From: Pseudomonas kielensis
GTDB lineage: Bacteria; Pseudomonadota; Gammaproteobacteria; Pseudomonadales; Pseudomonadaceae
Direction of reading: 5' to 3'
NCBI RefSeq assembly: GCF_014236655.1
Contig: NZ_JACMYG010000003.1
Location: forward strand, 248,001 to 312,000
Length of the DNA stretch: 64,000 nt
Shown here: one piece after another, positions 40,456-50,587 of the stretch
Layout: every line of letters begins with the position of its first letter
Numbering within the stretch: the first letter of the stretch is position 1
Translations under genes and position numbers: made by a program
The notes under the pieces: model-generated
The model's input: only the letters and a program-made list of their open reading frames with translations
Databases searched by the model: none
Told to the model about the DNA's origin: nothing

Positions 40456-42297
40456 TTATTGCTCCACGCCTGCAGGTTCGGTTTGCTCGTTGGTCAGCAC
40501 CTCGATCGCGGGCTTGGCATCGGGCTTGATCCACCAGGTGTTGATGCCTATGTCATAGGCCGGCGAAATCCTGGGGTGGCCGATGTGATTCCAGTAAGCC
40601 ACGCGCCAGGTCTTGATGTGCCAGTTGGGGATCACGTAATAGCCCCATTGCAACACTCTGTCGAGCGCCCTGGCGTGGGCCACCAGGCTCTGGCGCGAAT
40701 CGGCGTTGATCAGTTGTTCCACCAGTTGGTCGATCGCCGGGTCCTTCAGGCCGATGGTGTTGCGGCTGCCGGGCTTGTCGGCGCTTTCCGATTTCCAGAA
40801 CTCGCGCTGTTCGTTGCCCGGCGAGTTGGACTGCGGGAAGCTGCCGACCACCATGTCGAAGTCCCGCGAGCGCACGCGGGTGATGTACTGGGAGACGTCG
40901 ACCCGGCGGATCACCAGCTCGATCCCCAGGTCGCTGAGGTTGCGCTTGAACGGCAGCAGGACCCGCTCGAATTCGGTCTGGGCCAGCAGGAACTCGATGC
41001 TGACCGGTTTGCCGGTGGTGTCGACCATCTTGTCGTCGACAATGCGCCAGCCGGCTTCCTGCAACAGTTGGTAGGCCTGACGCTGCTGGGCGCGGATCAT
41101 GCCGCTGCCGTCACACACCGAGTTTTCGAAGGCCTGGCTGAACACCGGGTCGGGGATCTTGCCGCGCAGGGGTTCGAGGATCGCCAACTGCTCGGCGTCC
41201 GGCAGGCCGCTGGCGGCCATTTCCGAGTTTTCGAAGTAGCTGCGGGTGCGGGCGTAGGCACCGTTGAACAGCTGTTTATTGGTCCACTCGAAGTCCAGCA
41301 GCAGGCTCAGGGCCTGGCGTACCCGCACATCCTGGAACAACGGGCGGCGCAGGTTGTAGACGAAACCTTGCATGCCGGTGGGGTTGCCGTTGGGGATCTG
41401 CTCCTTGATCAGCCGACCTTCGGTGACGGCGGGAATGTTGTAGGCGTTGGCCCAGTTCTTGGCGGTCATTTCCAGCCAGTAATCGAACTGACCGGCCTTG
41501 AGTGCCTCCAGTGCCACCGTGTTATCGCGGTAGTAGTCGGTGCTCAGGGTGTCGAAATTGTAGAAGCCGCGATTGATCGGCAGGTCCTTGCCCCAGTAGT
41601 CCTTGACCCGCTGATAGCGGATCGAGCGCCCGGCCTTGACCTGGCTGACCTGGTACGGACCGCTGCCCAGCGGCGCCTCGAGGTTGCCTTTGCTGAAATC
41701 GCGGTTTTGCCACCAGTGTTTGGGCAGCACCGGCAATTGGCCAAGGATCAGTGGCAGCTCGCGGTTATTGGTGTGCTTGAACTTGAACAGGACCCGCAGC
41801 GGGTCTTCGGCGATCACCTCGGCGACGTCACCGTAGTAGCCGCGGTACAGGGGCGCGCCGTCCTTGATCAGGGTCTGGAAGCTGAACACCACGTCCTCGG
41901 CGCGCACCGGATGGCCGTCATGGAAGCGGGCTTCGGGGCGCAGGTAATAACGTACCCAGCTGTTGTCCGGGGCCTTTTCGATCTTGCCGGCCAGCAATCC
42001 GTACTCGGTGAAGGGTTCATCCAGGCTTTGACGAGCCAGGGTGTCGTAGATCAGGTCGATGTTGTCGGCCGGCACGCCTTTGCTGATGAAGGGGTTGAGG
42101 CTGTCGAACCCGCCGAAACCGGCCTGGCGGAAGATCCCGCCTTTGGGCGCATCGGGATTGACGTAGTCAAAGTGCTTGAAGTCAGCGGGGTACTTGGGGG
42201 GCTCGTTGTACAGGGTCAGGGCATGTTGCGGGGCCGCTTGGGCGACGCAGGCCAGTCCTGCGAAGACTAGGCCCAGCAGGGTACGCAAAGGCATCAT
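40456..42297 (-). CDS. yejA: Extracellular peptide-type solute-binding protein (YejA-like), copy 2
   Basis: A 613-residue periplasmic binding protein of SBP family 5 with a signal peptide ([15 protein letters not shown]). Family marks: [15 protein letters not shown] near the N-terminus and [15 protein letters not shown]. Its start overlaps the stop of the first binding protein as ATGA (42294-42297). With its upstream neighbour it forms a tandem of two related binding proteins for one transporter. Confidence 0.9.
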   Translation of the reverse strand: MMPLRTLLGLVFAGLACVAQAAPQHALTLYNEPPKYPADFKHFDYVNPDAPKGGIFRQAGFGGFDSLNPFISKGVPADNIDLIYDTLARQSLDEPFTEYGLLAGKIEKAPDNSWVRYYLRPEARFHDGHPVRAEDVVFSFQTLIKDGAPLYRGYYGDVAEVIAEDPLRVLFKFKHTNNRELPLILGQLPVLPKHWWQNRDFSKGNLEAPLGSGPYQVSQVKAGRSIRYQRVKDYWGKDLPINRGFYNFDTLSTDYYRDNTVALEALKAGQFDYWLEMTAKNWANAYNIPAVTEGRLIKEQIPNGNPTGMQGFVYNLRRPLFQDVRVRQALSLLLDFEWTNKQLFNGAYARTRSYFENSEMAASGLPDAEQLAILEPLRGKIPDPVFSQAFENSVCDGSGMIRAQQRQAYQLLQEAGWRIVDDKMVDTTGKPVSIEFLLAQTEFERVLLPFKRNLSDLGIELVIRRVDVSQYITRVRSRDFDMVVGSFPQSNSPGNEQREFWKSESADKPGSRNTIGLKDPAIDQLVEQLINADSRQSLVAHARALDRVLQWGYYVIPNWHIKTWRVAYWNHIGHPRISPAYDIGINTWWIKPDAKPAIEVLTNEQTEPAGVEQ

Positions 42298-44126
42298 TGG
42301 GCTTTCTCCGAAGTCTTCAGCCACCAGGCGTTGAGCCCCAGGGTGTAGGGCGGCGTGGTGACGAAGGCGAACCGGTTGCGGTACGCCAGGCGATGATAAT
42401 TGATGTACCAGTTGGGAATGATGTAGTGCTGCCACAGCAGTACGCGGTCCAGGGCCTTGCCGGCGGCTATTTGCGCGTCACGGGATTGGGCGGCCAGCAG
42501 TTGCTCCAGCAGGTGGTCGACCACCGGGTTGGCCACGCCAGCGTAATTCTTGCTGCCCTTGACCTTGACCTGGCTGGAGTGGAAGTACTGCCACTGCTCC
42601 AGGCCCGGGCTCAGGGTCTGGTCGAGGGTCATCAGGATCATGTCGAAATCGAACTGGTCCAGGCGTTGCTTGTACTGGGCCCGGTCGACGGTGCGCAGGC
42701 GGGCGTCGATGCCGATGCTGGCGAGGTTTTCCGTGTAGGGCTGGAGAATGCGCTCCAGGTTCGGATTGACCAGCAGGATCTCCAGGCGCAGCGGTTGGCC
42801 GGCGGCGTTCTGCAGGCGCTGGCCATTGAGCTTCCACCCGGCCTCGGCGAGCAGGCCCAGGGCCTGGCGCAGGGTGTCGCGGGGGATCCCGCGGCCATCG
42901 GTCTGCGGCAGGCTGAAGGGCGCGGTGAACAGCTTGGCGGGCAACTGCTCGCGATAGGGCGAGAGCAGCAGCCACTCGTGACCCACCGGCAGGCCCGTGG
43001 CGGCGAATTCGCTGTTGGGGTAGAAACTCATGGCCCGTTTGTAGGCGCCGCTGAACAGGGTGCGGTTGGTCCACTCGAAGTCGAACATCAAGCCCAGGGC
43101 TTCGCGCACCTTGGCGTCGGCGAAGGCGGCGCGCCGGGTGTTCATGAACAGGCCCTGGGTCTGGGTCGGGATCTGGTGCTCGATCTGCGCCTTGACCACC
43201 TCAGCGCGGCGTACGGCGGGGAAGTTGTAGCCATTGGCCCAGTTTTTCGCCTGGTGCTCGATGTAGATGTCGAACTCGCCGGCCTTGAAGGCTTCGAACG
43301 CCACGTCGCTGTCGCGATAGAACTCCACCTCCACGCGATCGTAGTTGTATTTGCCGCGATTGACCGGCAAGTCCTTGCCCCAGTAATCCTTCACTCGCTC
43401 GAACAGCAACTGCCGGCCTGGCGACACCTGGGTGATGCGGTACGGCCCGCTGCCCAGTGGCGCCTGGAAGGTGGTGGCCTTGAAGTCGCGGTCTTTCCAG
43501 TAGTGCTGGGGCAATACCGGCAGTTCGCCCAGGCGCAGGATCAGCAAGGGGTTGCCCGCCCGCTTGAACACGAAGCGGATGCGCAGCGGGTTGAGGATAT
43601 CCACCCGCTGCACTTCCTGGAGGCTGGTGCGGTAGCGCGGATGGCCTTCCTTGAGCAGCAGCCGGTAAGAGAAGGCCACGTCCCGGGCGGTAATCGGATG
43701 GCCATCGTGAAAGCGCGCTTCGGGCCGCAGGTTGAACACCACCCAGCTGCGGTCCTCGCTGTATTCGACGGACTGGGCGATCAGGCCATAGCTGGAGGCC
43801 GGCTCATCCCCTGATGGCGCGTACTGGCCGGTGCCGACCATCAACGGCTCGTTCAGCTCGTTGATGCCGTACTGCAGGAAGTTGGCCGTGGCGACCGGGC
43901 TGGTGCCCTTGAAGGTGTAGGGGTTGAGGGTATCGAACGTGCCAAAGGCCATGAGCCGCAAGGTACCGCCCTTGGGCGCTTGCGGGTTTACCCAGTCGAA
44001 GTGGGTGAAACGTGTCGGGTACTTGAGTGTGCCGAACTGCGCATAACCATGGCTTTCGCTGATCGTCGCGCAGGCGGGGAAGCTCAAGGCCAGACTGATC
44101 AGGAAGAGGGGCAGGGGACGCTTCAA
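42294..44126 (-). CDS. Extracellular peptide-type solute-binding protein (YejA-like), copy 1
   Basis: A 610-residue SBP family 5 protein, clearly a paralogue of the next gene (THFDWVNPQAPKGGTLRLMAFGTFDTLNP against [13 protein letters not shown]...; DGHPITARDVAFSYR; LGSGPYRITQVSPGR). Signal peptide ~1-20 (FLISLALSFPACATIS). It is the first gene of the operon; the promoter must lie in 44127-44243. The ligand may differ from that of copy 2. Confidence 0.9.
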   Translation of the reverse strand: MKRPLPLFLISLALSFPACATISESHGYAQFGTLKYPTRFTHFDWVNPQAPKGGTLRLMAFGTFDTLNPYTFKGTSPVATANFLQYGINELNEPLMVGTGQYAPSGDEPASSYGLIAQSVEYSEDRSWVVFNLRPEARFHDGHPITARDVAFSYRLLLKEGHPRYRTSLQEVQRVDILNPLRIRFVFKRAGNPLLILRLGELPVLPQHYWKDRDFKATTFQAPLGSGPYRITQVSPGRQLLFERVKDYWGKDLPVNRGKYNYDRVEVEFYRDSDVAFEAFKAGEFDIYIEHQAKNWANGYNFPAVRRAEVVKAQIEHQIPTQTQGLFMNTRRAAFADAKVREALGLMFDFEWTNRTLFSGAYKRAMSFYPNSEFAATGLPVGHEWLLLSPYREQLPAKLFTAPFSLPQTDGRGIPRDTLRQALGLLAEAGWKLNGQRLQNAAGQPLRLEILLVNPNLERILQPYTENLASIGIDARLRTVDRAQYKQRLDQFDFDMILMTLDQTLSPGLEQWQYFHSSQVKVKGSKNYAGVANPVVDHLLEQLLAAQSRDAQIAAGKALDRVLLWQHYIIPNWYINYHRLAYRNRFAFVTTPPYTLGLNAWWLKTSEKAQ

Positions 44127-44243
44127 GTCAGAGATCCGATCCAGGCGGCTTGGGCTACATGGTTCGTACAGTAACAGCTTGTATGGGCAGGAAAAAGGTA
44201 GGGTTCAAGGTTCTCCCACGCAACACGGGCCATCGTTGACGAC

Positions 44244-44310
44244 CATCGCCGGCAAGCCGGCTCCCACAAGGATTGCGGCAGAAACTGTGGGAGCTGGCTT
44301 GCCAGCGATG
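44244..44310. repeat. Inverted pair of REP elements
   Basis: CATCGCCGGCAAGCCGGCTC... (44244-44268) and TGTGGGAGCTGGCTTGCCAG... (44286-44310) face each other across 17 bp, between mltD and the ABC operon on the same strand. Confidence 0.8.
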
Positions 44311-44379
44311 AACTAAAGAACAACGCGGTGATTCAGGATGTACGCGTCATCGTTGGCGACCATCGCAGGCGGGGCGGGA

Positions 44380-45807
44380 TCAGCGTGGAGAAGAGACCGT
44401 CAGCATCTGTCCAGGCTTGAGTGCCTGGCCAACACGAGGGTTCCAGCGCTTGAGGTGTTGCATCTCGACGTTGAAGCGCTTGGCTACCATGTACAACGAG
44501 TCGCCTTGCTTGACCTTGTACTGGGTCTGCTTCTTGCTGTTGGCAGCCAGCACCGTGGTGGTGCGGCCGGTGCTGCGCTTGCGGGTGTCCTGCATGACCA
44601 GGGTCTGGCCGGCCTTGAGGTTCTTGCCGGTCAAGTTGTTCCAGCGCTGCAGGTCCTTGACGTCGACCCGGTTGGCCTTGGCGATGGATGTCAGGTTGTC
44701 GCCACGCTTGACCCGATAGTTACGCTTGGCCGTGGCAAGCACCGGGCTGTCGGCGCCCTCGAACACCGGTTTGAGCGAACGCTTGCTGATCAGCTCTTCG
44801 GGTTTCATGGTCGACAGGCTGGTCGTCAGCAGTTGCGCCTTGGACGTTGGCACCAGCAGGTGCTGGGGGCCGTCGATGGTGGTGCGTTGCTTGAAGGCCG
44901 GGTTGAGCTGGAACAGTTCGTCTTCGTCGATGTTGGCCACCGCGGCAACCTTGGACAGGTCCATGCGCTGGTTGATCTCGACGACTTCGAAGTAGGGTTC
45001 GTTGGCGATCGGGTTGAGGTTCACACCGTAGGCTTCGGGCGCCAGCACCACTTGCGAGAGGGCCAGCAGCTTGGGCACGTAGGCCTGGGTTTCCGCTGGC
45101 AGCGGCAGGTTCCAGTAGTCGGTGGGCAGGCCGAGTTTTTCGTTGCGCTCGATGGCCCGGCTGACCGTGCCTTCGCCGGCATTGTAGGCCGCCAGGGCCA
45201 GCAGCCAGTCGCCGTTGAACATGTCATGCAGCTTGGTCAGGTAGTCCATCGCTGCCGTGGTGGAGGCTGTGATGTCGCGACGACCGTCGTAGAAGCGGGT
45301 CTGGCGCAGGTTGAAGTAACGCCCGGTGGACGGAATGAACTGCCACAGGCCGACGGCGTGGGAGCGCGAGTAGGCCATCGGGTTGTAAGAGCTTTCAATC
45401 ACTGGCAACAGCGCCAGTTCCAGCGGCATGTTGCGTTCTTCGAGGCGTTCGACAATGTAGTGGATGTACAGGCTGCCGCGCTCGCCGGCGCTTTCCAGGT
45501 AGGACGGGTTACTGGCGAACCACAGGCGCTGTTGCTCGATGCGTGGGTTGACGCCCAGGCCATCTTGCAGCTGGAAGCCCTGGCGCATGCGCTCCCAGAC
45601 ATCCTGGGGGATTTCCGGGGTGGGCTTCTCGCTGAGCCAGATCGGTTTTTGCTTGGTGCGTACGGATAAGGTGTGGGCCGCGTCGGTTTGCGGCAACTGA
45701 CTGGTGCTGCTACAGCCCGCCAGGGTGGCGGACACAGCTACCGCGATGGCTTGAGCCAGGCGGGTCAATGCGTCTGAATGGATGGATTTACGAATAGATG
45801 ACGACAT
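44380..45807 (-). CDS. mltD: Membrane-bound lytic murein transglycosylase D
   Basis: A 475-residue outer-membrane lipoprotein that cleaves peptidoglycan. Lipobox LAGC puts the lipidated Cys at 32. The SLT domain has the catalytic Glu in PVIESSYNPMAYSRSHAVGLWQF followed by AYNAGEGTV. Two LysM domains close the protein (VKRGDNLTSIAKANRV..., VKQGDSLYMVAKRFNV...). ATG 45807 was taken because a TTG further up adds residues that lie before the normal signal peptide. Confidence 0.93.
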   Translation of the reverse strand: MSSSIRKSIHSDALTRLAQAIAVAVSATLAGCSSTSQLPQTDAAHTLSVRTKQKPIWLSEKPTPEIPQDVWERMRQGFQLQDGLGVNPRIEQQRLWFASNPSYLESAGERGSLYIHYIVERLEERNMPLELALLPVIESSYNPMAYSRSHAVGLWQFIPSTGRYFNLRQTRFYDGRRDITASTTAAMDYLTKLHDMFNGDWLLALAAYNAGEGTVSRAIERNEKLGLPTDYWNLPLPAETQAYVPKLLALSQVVLAPEAYGVNLNPIANEPYFEVVEINQRMDLSKVAAVANIDEDELFQLNPAFKQRTTIDGPQHLLVPTSKAQLLTTSLSTMKPEELISKRSLKPVFEGADSPVLATAKRNYRVKRGDNLTSIAKANRVDVKDLQRWNNLTGKNLKAGQTLVMQDTRKRSTGRTTTVLAANSKKQTQYKVKQGDSLYMVAKRFNVEMQHLKRWNPRVGQALKPGQMLTVSSPR

Positions 45808-45906
45808 TGGCTGGAAGTAAGTTCCGGGCAAAAATGTCGGGCGATTCTAGAAAGCGCACCGGGTGCGGTCAACCATTCAGAATTTTTCGGCCAATGGTGG
45901 CACTGT

Positions 45907-46674
45907 TTAGAACTTATCTTTCCATGCGCGCAAGGCCGCAAAAACCTCACTGGGCGCCCGGTTATCGAGGCCGTTCCGTTCGTCTATTTTTTCTTTAACA
46001 GATGTTACGCCAGTACGCAGAAACGGATTTGTCAGCTTTTCCAGCGCCAGGGTCGACGGCAATGACATGCGTCCAGCTTGGCGTAACTGGGAGACCTTCT
46101 CGAGTCGCTCGGCGATGTGCCGGTTGTCGGGCTCTACCGCGACGGCGAAACGCAGGTTACTCAAAGTGTACTCATGGGTGCAGTACACCAGGGTGTCCTC
46201 GGGCAGGGCGGCGAGGCGGCTGAGGGAGTCGTGCATCTGCTGCGGCGTGCCTTCGAACAGGCGTCCGCAGCCGGCGGCGAACAGGGTGTCGCCACAGAAC
46301 AGCAGGCCATGGTGGTAATAGGCGATATGACCCAGGGTGTGGCCAGGCACCGCATACACCTCGAACTCCCAGCCCAGTACGCTGACCCGATCGTTGTCAT
46401 TGAGGGCCACGTCGCGCCCGGGGATGTTTTCGCTGGCCGGGCCGTAGACCGTCGCGCCCGTGGCGTGTTTCAGGGTTTCGACCCCGCCGACGTGATCATG
46501 GTGATGGTGGGTGATCAGAATGTCGCTCAGGCGCCACTGCGGATGCTGGGCCAGCCAGGCCTGGACCGGCGCGGCATCGCCTGGATCGACCACGGCACAG
46601 CACTGGCTGCGATGATCCTGTAACAACCAGATGTAGTTGTCGGTGAACGCGGGGAGAGCACTGATCTGTATCAT
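45907..46674 (-). CDS. gloB: Hydroxyacylglutathione hydrolase (glyoxalase II)
   Basis: A 255-residue binuclear-metal hydrolase that turns S-lactoylglutathione into lactate and glutathione, completing methylglyoxal detoxification. Metal motif [10 protein letters not shown], then PGHTLGH, FCGDTLF and YCTHEYTL, all as in GloB. ATG 46674 is at the family N-terminus ([18 protein letters not shown]). Divergent from the methyltransferase gene with a 65-bp gap. Confidence 0.94.
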   Translation of the reverse strand: MIQISALPAFTDNYIWLLQDHRSQCCAVVDPGDAAPVQAWLAQHPQWRLSDILITHHHHDHVGGVETLKHATGATVYGPASENIPGRDVALNDNDRVSVLGWEFEVYAVPGHTLGHIAYYHHGLLFCGDTLFAAGCGRLFEGTPQQMHDSLSRLAALPEDTLVYCTHEYTLSNLRFAVAVEPDNRHIAERLEKVSQLRQAGRMSLPSTLALEKLTNPFLRTGVTSVKEKIDERNGLDNRAPSEVFAALRAWKDKF

Positions 46675-46739
46675 CGCGGGATTCGCCAAGCGGAAGACAT
46701 TGGTGCATCTTAGAGCTTCCTGGCGCATTGGAGAATGCA

Positions 46740-47498
46740 ATGACCGATAAAGCGTTCGCTCAGGCTGATCCGGACTGGCTGGCATTGATCAGCGCGGCCC
46801 GCGAGTGGCTGTCCGGTCCCCTGGGGCAACTGCTATTGAATGAAGAGCGGCGCATGCTCGAAGACGAGTTGGGGCGTTTTTTTGGTGGCTACCTGGTGCA
46901 TTACGGGCCGTCTGCCGAATCCCCACCCAATGCGCCCCAAGTGCAGCGCAATGTACGCCTTGGCGCACCGTTGCCGGGGGTGGAAATCGTCTGCGAAGAA
47001 CAGGCCTGGCCCCTCAGCGAACACGCCGCCGACGTGGTGGTAATGCAGCACGGCCTGGACTTCTGCCTGTCGCCCCATGGCCTGTTGCGCGAAGCGGCCA
47101 GTGCCGTGCGGCCGGGCGGGCACCTGCTGATCATCGGTATCAACCCCTGGAGCGCCTGGGGCCTGCGCCATGTGTTTGCCCACGACGGGCTGCGCAAAGC
47201 GCGCTGCATTTCGCCGTCGCGGGTTGCCGACTGGCTCAACCTGCTGGGCTTCGCGCTGGAGAAACGCCGCTTCGGGTGCTATCGTCCGCCGCTCGCATCC
47301 CCCGCCTGGCAATCGCGCCTGGCCGGTTGGGAACGCAAGGCCGGAGACTGGCAGGTGTCCGGTGGTGGCTTCTATTTATTGGTGGCCCGCAAGATAGTGG
47401 TCGGCCTGCGCCCGGTGCGCCAGGTGCGCCGCGAGCCAATGGGCAAGCTGATCCCGCTGCCGATGGCCAAGGTCAACCGCCGCCACAGCGATCCGTAA
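46740..47498 (+). CDS. YafS-like class I SAM-dependent methyltransferase
   Basis: A 252-residue putative methyltransferase. The SAM-fold is partly visible ([61 protein letters not shown]), with a basic C-terminus. It stands between gloB and rnhA exactly where E. coli has yafS. Substrate unknown. ATG 46740 follows GGAG at a suitable distance. Confidence 0.8.
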   Translation: MTDKAFAQADPDWLALISAAREWLSGPLGQLLLNEERRMLEDELGRFFGGYLVHYGPSAESPPNAPQVQRNVRLGAPLPGVEIVCEEQAWPLSEHAADVVVMQHGLDFCLSPHGLLREAASAVRPGGHLLIIGINPWSAWGLRHVFAHDGLRKARCISPSRVADWLNLLGFALEKRRFGCYRPPLASPAWQSRLAGWERKAGDWQVSGGGFYLLVARKIVVGLRPVRQVRREPMGKLIPLPMAKVNRRHSDP

Positions 47499-47590
47499 CA
47501 CCCTCATTATTTTCCCGGCCGGGCTTGCCCGGCCTCAGGCGTTGTCGGTCGTTGATCGGCAAGCCACCGACATTTTCTGGATAGATTGGC

Positions 47591-48034
47591 ATGAGCGATA
47601 GCGTAGAACTCTTCACCGACGGCGCCTGCAAAGGCAACCCTGGCCCCGGCGGCTGGGGCGCACTGCTGATATGCAAGGGCGTGGAAAAGGAACTCTGGGG
47701 CGGTGAAGCCAATACCACCAACAACCGCATGGAGCTGATGGGCGCGATTCGCGGCCTGGAAGAGCTCAAGCGTTCCTGCGACGTGCTGCTGGTGACCGAC
47801 TCGCAGTACGTGATGAAAGGCATCAACGAGTGGATGGTCAACTGGAAGAAACGCGGCTGGAAAACCGCGGCCAAGGAACCGGTGAAAAACGCCGACCTGT
47901 GGCGGCTACTGGACGAACAGGTCAACCGCCACAACGTGACCTGGAAATGGGTCCGCGGGCACATCGGTCACCCGGGCAACGAACGCGCCGACCAATTGGC
48001 CAACCGTGGCGTCGACGAAGTCCGAGGTCTGTAG
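47591..48034 (+). CDS. rnhA: Ribonuclease HI
   Basis: A 147-residue enzyme that removes RNA from RNA-DNA hybrids. The catalytic Asp10 (ELFTDGAC), Glu48 (NNRMELMG), Asp70 (VTDSQYV) and the late Asp in GNERADQLA are present, as is the basic handle ([16 protein letters not shown]). In most Pseudomonas the next gene is dnaQ; here the cat/ben block lies between. Confidence 0.96.
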   Translation: MSDSVELFTDGACKGNPGPGGWGALLICKGVEKELWGGEANTTNNRMELMGAIRGLEELKRSCDVLLVTDSQYVMKGINEWMVNWKKRGWKTAAKEPVKNADLWRLLDEQVNRHNVTWKWVRGHIGHPGNERADQLANRGVDEVRGL

Positions 48035-48075
48035 GATCTGTAAGGCTTGTGGGAGCGAGCAAGGTTTGCGCCGAA

Positions 48076-48960
48076 CTATCTAGAACTGCGCAACTGCTCG
48101 ATCAGCCGCAGGCAATGGTTCAGCCCCGGGGATACATCGCCGATGCGCTGGCTGAGGATGATCGGGGAGGTGGCGTTGCTTTCCAGCAGCGGGGTGAAGC
48201 CGATGTCGTCGCGGTGCAGCAATTGCACCGAGGCCGGTACCAGCGTCACGCCGATTCCTGCCCCCACCAGGCCGATCGCCGTTTGTAGTTCGTTGGTCCA
48301 CTGCGCCACCTTGATGCTGACCCCGTAGGACTCGAACAGCGCGATCACGTGGTCGGCGTAGCTCGGCCGGGGATTGCCCGGGTACAGCACAAAGGGTTCG
48401 GCGGCCAGTTCGGTGAGGCTGATGGGCCGTGCCAGCAGAGGGTGGCCAGCGGGCAGGGCGGCGACCAGGCGGTCTTCGTTGAGCACCGTCTGGATGATCG
48501 CCGGGTCGTCGATGCGAATCCGCCCGAATCCGACATCGATCCGCCCGGCCTTGAGTGCCTGCACCTGTTGCAGGGTGGTCATTTCCGACAGCCCCAGCTC
48601 CAGTTCCAGGATCTCGTTGCTGCGCAGGCGGCGAATCAGCTCGGGCAACACGCCATACAGGGTCGAAGGCGCAAAGCCGATGCCCAGCCAGGTCTTCTCG
48701 CCCAGGCCGATACGCCGCGTGTTGTCGCAGACCTTATGCAGTTGCTCGAGCAGCGCCGTGGAATGCTCGAGGAAAAATCGTCCCGCCTCGGTCAGGCGCA
48801 ATGGCCGCCCACGCTCGAGCAGCACCACCCCCAGTTCATCTTCCAATTGCTGGATCTGCCGGCTCAGGGGCGGCTGGGCGATATGCAGGCGCTCGGCGGC
48901 GCGAGTGAAATTCAGGGTTTGCCCCAGCACCTGGAAGTAACGCAAATGACGCAGCTCCAT
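48076..48960 (-). CDS. catR: LysR-type regulator CatR
   Basis: A 294-residue LysR regulator. The N-terminus MELRHLRYFQVLGQTLNFTRAAERLHIAQPPLSRQI is the CatR/CatM/BenM helix-turn-helix. In Pseudomonas CatR activates catBC with cis,cis-muconate as inducer. Divergent from catB across 127 bp with a perfect palindrome. ATG 48960 is the standard start. Confidence 0.9.
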   Translation of the reverse strand: MELRHLRYFQVLGQTLNFTRAAERLHIAQPPLSRQIQQLEDELGVVLLERGRPLRLTEAGRFFLEHSTALLEQLHKVCDNTRRIGLGEKTWLGIGFAPSTLYGVLPELIRRLRSNEILELELGLSEMTTLQQVQALKAGRIDVGFGRIRIDDPAIIQTVLNEDRLVAALPAGHPLLARPISLTELAAEPFVLYPGNPRPSYADHVIALFESYGVSIKVAQWTNELQTAIGLVGAGIGVTLVPASVQLLHRDDIGFTPLLESNATSPIILSQRIGDVSPGLNHCLRLIEQLRSSR

Positions 48961-48985
48961 GAGCCCTCCACCGTCCACAGGAATG

Positions 48986-49002
48986 AATACCTTTAAGGTA
49001 TT
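48986..49002. promoter_or_regulatory. CatR recognition site (LysR-type palindrome)
   Basis: AATACCTTTAAGGTATT is a perfect 17-bp palindrome with the ATAC-N7-GTAT form known for CatR/ClcR binding sites. It lies 26 bp from the catR start and 86 bp from the catB start, where a divergent repressor/activator site is expected. Confidence 0.8.
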
Positions 49003-49087
49003 GATCCAGACCAATTCTATATTGGAACCCGGAAAAAAGCCGTATGAGAATCGAACCCAGAACTTCAAGAACCTGACGGGTATCGAC

Positions 49088-50236
49088 ATGCTTGCTGCTG
49101 CCATTAAATCGATCGAGACGATCATCGTCGATCTGCCGACCATCCGCCCGCACAAGCTGGCGATGCACACCATGCAGAACCAGACCCTGGTCATCATCCG
49201 GGTGCGCTGCGAGGACGGGATCGAGGGCATAGGCGAGGCGACCACCATCGGTGGCCTGGCCTACGGCAATGAAAGCCCGGACAGCATCAAGACCAACATT
49301 GACCAGCATTTCACCCCGCTGCTGCTGGGGCAGGATGGCAGCAATATCAACGCGGCGATGTTGCGCCTGGAGCGCAGCATTCGCGGCAACACCTTTGCCA
49401 AGTCCGGTATCGAAACCGCCTTGCTCGACGCCCAGGGCAAGCGCCTGGGCCTGGCGGTCAGCGAATTACTCGGTGGCCGGGTGCGCGACTCGCTGCCGGT
49501 GGCCTGGACGCTGGCCAGCGGCGATACCGCCCGGGACATCGCCGAGGCCGAGCAGATGCTCGACCTGCGTCGGCACCGGATCTTCAAGTTGAAAATCGGC
49601 GCCGGTGACGTCGACCGCGACCTGGCCCACGTGATCGCCATCAAGAAAGCCCTGGGCGAGCGAGCCAGTGTGCGGGTCGACGTCAACCAGGCGTGGGACG
49701 AAGCCGTGGCCCTGCGCGCCTGCCGGATTCTCGGCGGCAATGGCATCGACCTGATCGAACAGCCGATTTCGCGCAACAACCGTTCCGGCATGGTGCGCCT
49801 GAATGCCATGAGCCCGGCGCCGATCATGGCGGACGAGTCGATCGAGTGCGTCGAGGACGCCTTCAACCTGGCCCGCGAAGGCGCAGCGTCGGTGTTTGCC
49901 CTGAAGATCGCCAAGAACGGCGGCCCCCGTGCGGTGTTGCGTACGGCGGCGATTGCCGAAGCGGCGGGCATCGGCCTCTACGGTGGCACCATGCTCGAAG
50001 GCGGGATCGGTACCCTGGCCTCGGCCCATGCGTTCCTGACCCTCAACAAACTGAGCTGGGACACCGAACTGTTCGGCCCGCTGCTGTTGACCGAAGACAT
50101 CCTCCGCGAGCCGCTGGAGTACCGCGATTTCCATTTGCACGTTTCATCGGCGCCGGGTCTGGGCCTGAACCTGGACGAAGAACGCCTGGCGTTTTTCCGC
50201 CGCGACAAGAGCTCCACTGCCCACCATTTAGCCTGA
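49088..50236 (+). CDS. catB: Muconate cycloisomerase
   Basis: A 382-residue enolase-superfamily enzyme that turns cis,cis-muconate into muconolactone. Visible active-site elements: KLKIGAG lysine pair, metal ligands in VDVNQAWDE, IEQPIS and MADES, and FALKIAKNGG with the second base. The ribosome-binding site before ATG 49088 is weak (GACGGG). Start of the catBCA operon. Confidence 0.94.
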   Translation: MLAAAIKSIETIIVDLPTIRPHKLAMHTMQNQTLVIIRVRCEDGIEGIGEATTIGGLAYGNESPDSIKTNIDQHFTPLLLGQDGSNINAAMLRLERSIRGNTFAKSGIETALLDAQGKRLGLAVSELLGGRVRDSLPVAWTLASGDTARDIAEAEQMLDLRRHRIFKLKIGAGDVDRDLAHVIAIKKALGERASVRVDVNQAWDEAVALRACRILGGNGIDLIEQPISRNNRSGMVRLNAMSPAPIMADESIECVEDAFNLAREGAASVFALKIAKNGGPRAVLRTAAIAEAAGIGLYGGTMLEGGIGTLASAHAFLTLNKLSWDTELFGPLLLTEDILREPLEYRDFHLHVSSAPGLGLNLDEERLAFFRRDKSSTAHHLA

Positions 50237-50246
50237 GGAGTTGCGC

Positions 50247-50537
50247 ATGTTGTTCCACGTAAAAATGACCGTGAACCTGCCGGTCGACATGAACCCTGAG
50301 CGAGCCGCTCAACTCAAGGCCGACGAGAAGGCCCTGGCCCAGCGCCTGCAGCAGCAGGGCAAGTGGCGGCACCTGTGGCGCATTGCCGGGCTGTACGCCA
50401 ATTACAGCGTCTTTGACGTCGACAGCGTGCAGGAATTGCACGATCTGCTGATGCAATTGCCGCTGTATCCCTACATGGCTATCGAAGTGACCGCGATGTG
50501 CAGGCATCCTTCTTCTATTCATGAAGACGATCGCTGA
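50247..50537 (+). CDS. catC: Muconolactone delta-isomerase
   Basis: A 96-residue enzyme that isomerises muconolactone to 3-oxoadipate enol-lactone. Length and the phrases MLFHVKMTVNLP, WRHLWRIAG and LYPYMAIEVTAM match CatC. GAGGAG upstream; 10 bp after catB. Confidence 0.95.
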   Translation: MLFHVKMTVNLPVDMNPERAAQLKADEKALAQRLQQQGKWRHLWRIAGLYANYSVFDVDSVQELHDLLMQLPLYPYMAIEVTAMCRHPSSIHEDDR

Positions 50538-50587
50538 GTCGCTGTTGCCTGTTCTGTACTCTAATAAATACAAGATGAGGATCAATC

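Noticed and set aside
48035..48075. TGTGGGAGCGAGCAAGG after rnhA as a full REP element
   Set aside because: Only the first half of a REP unit is present; the palindromic partner is missing.
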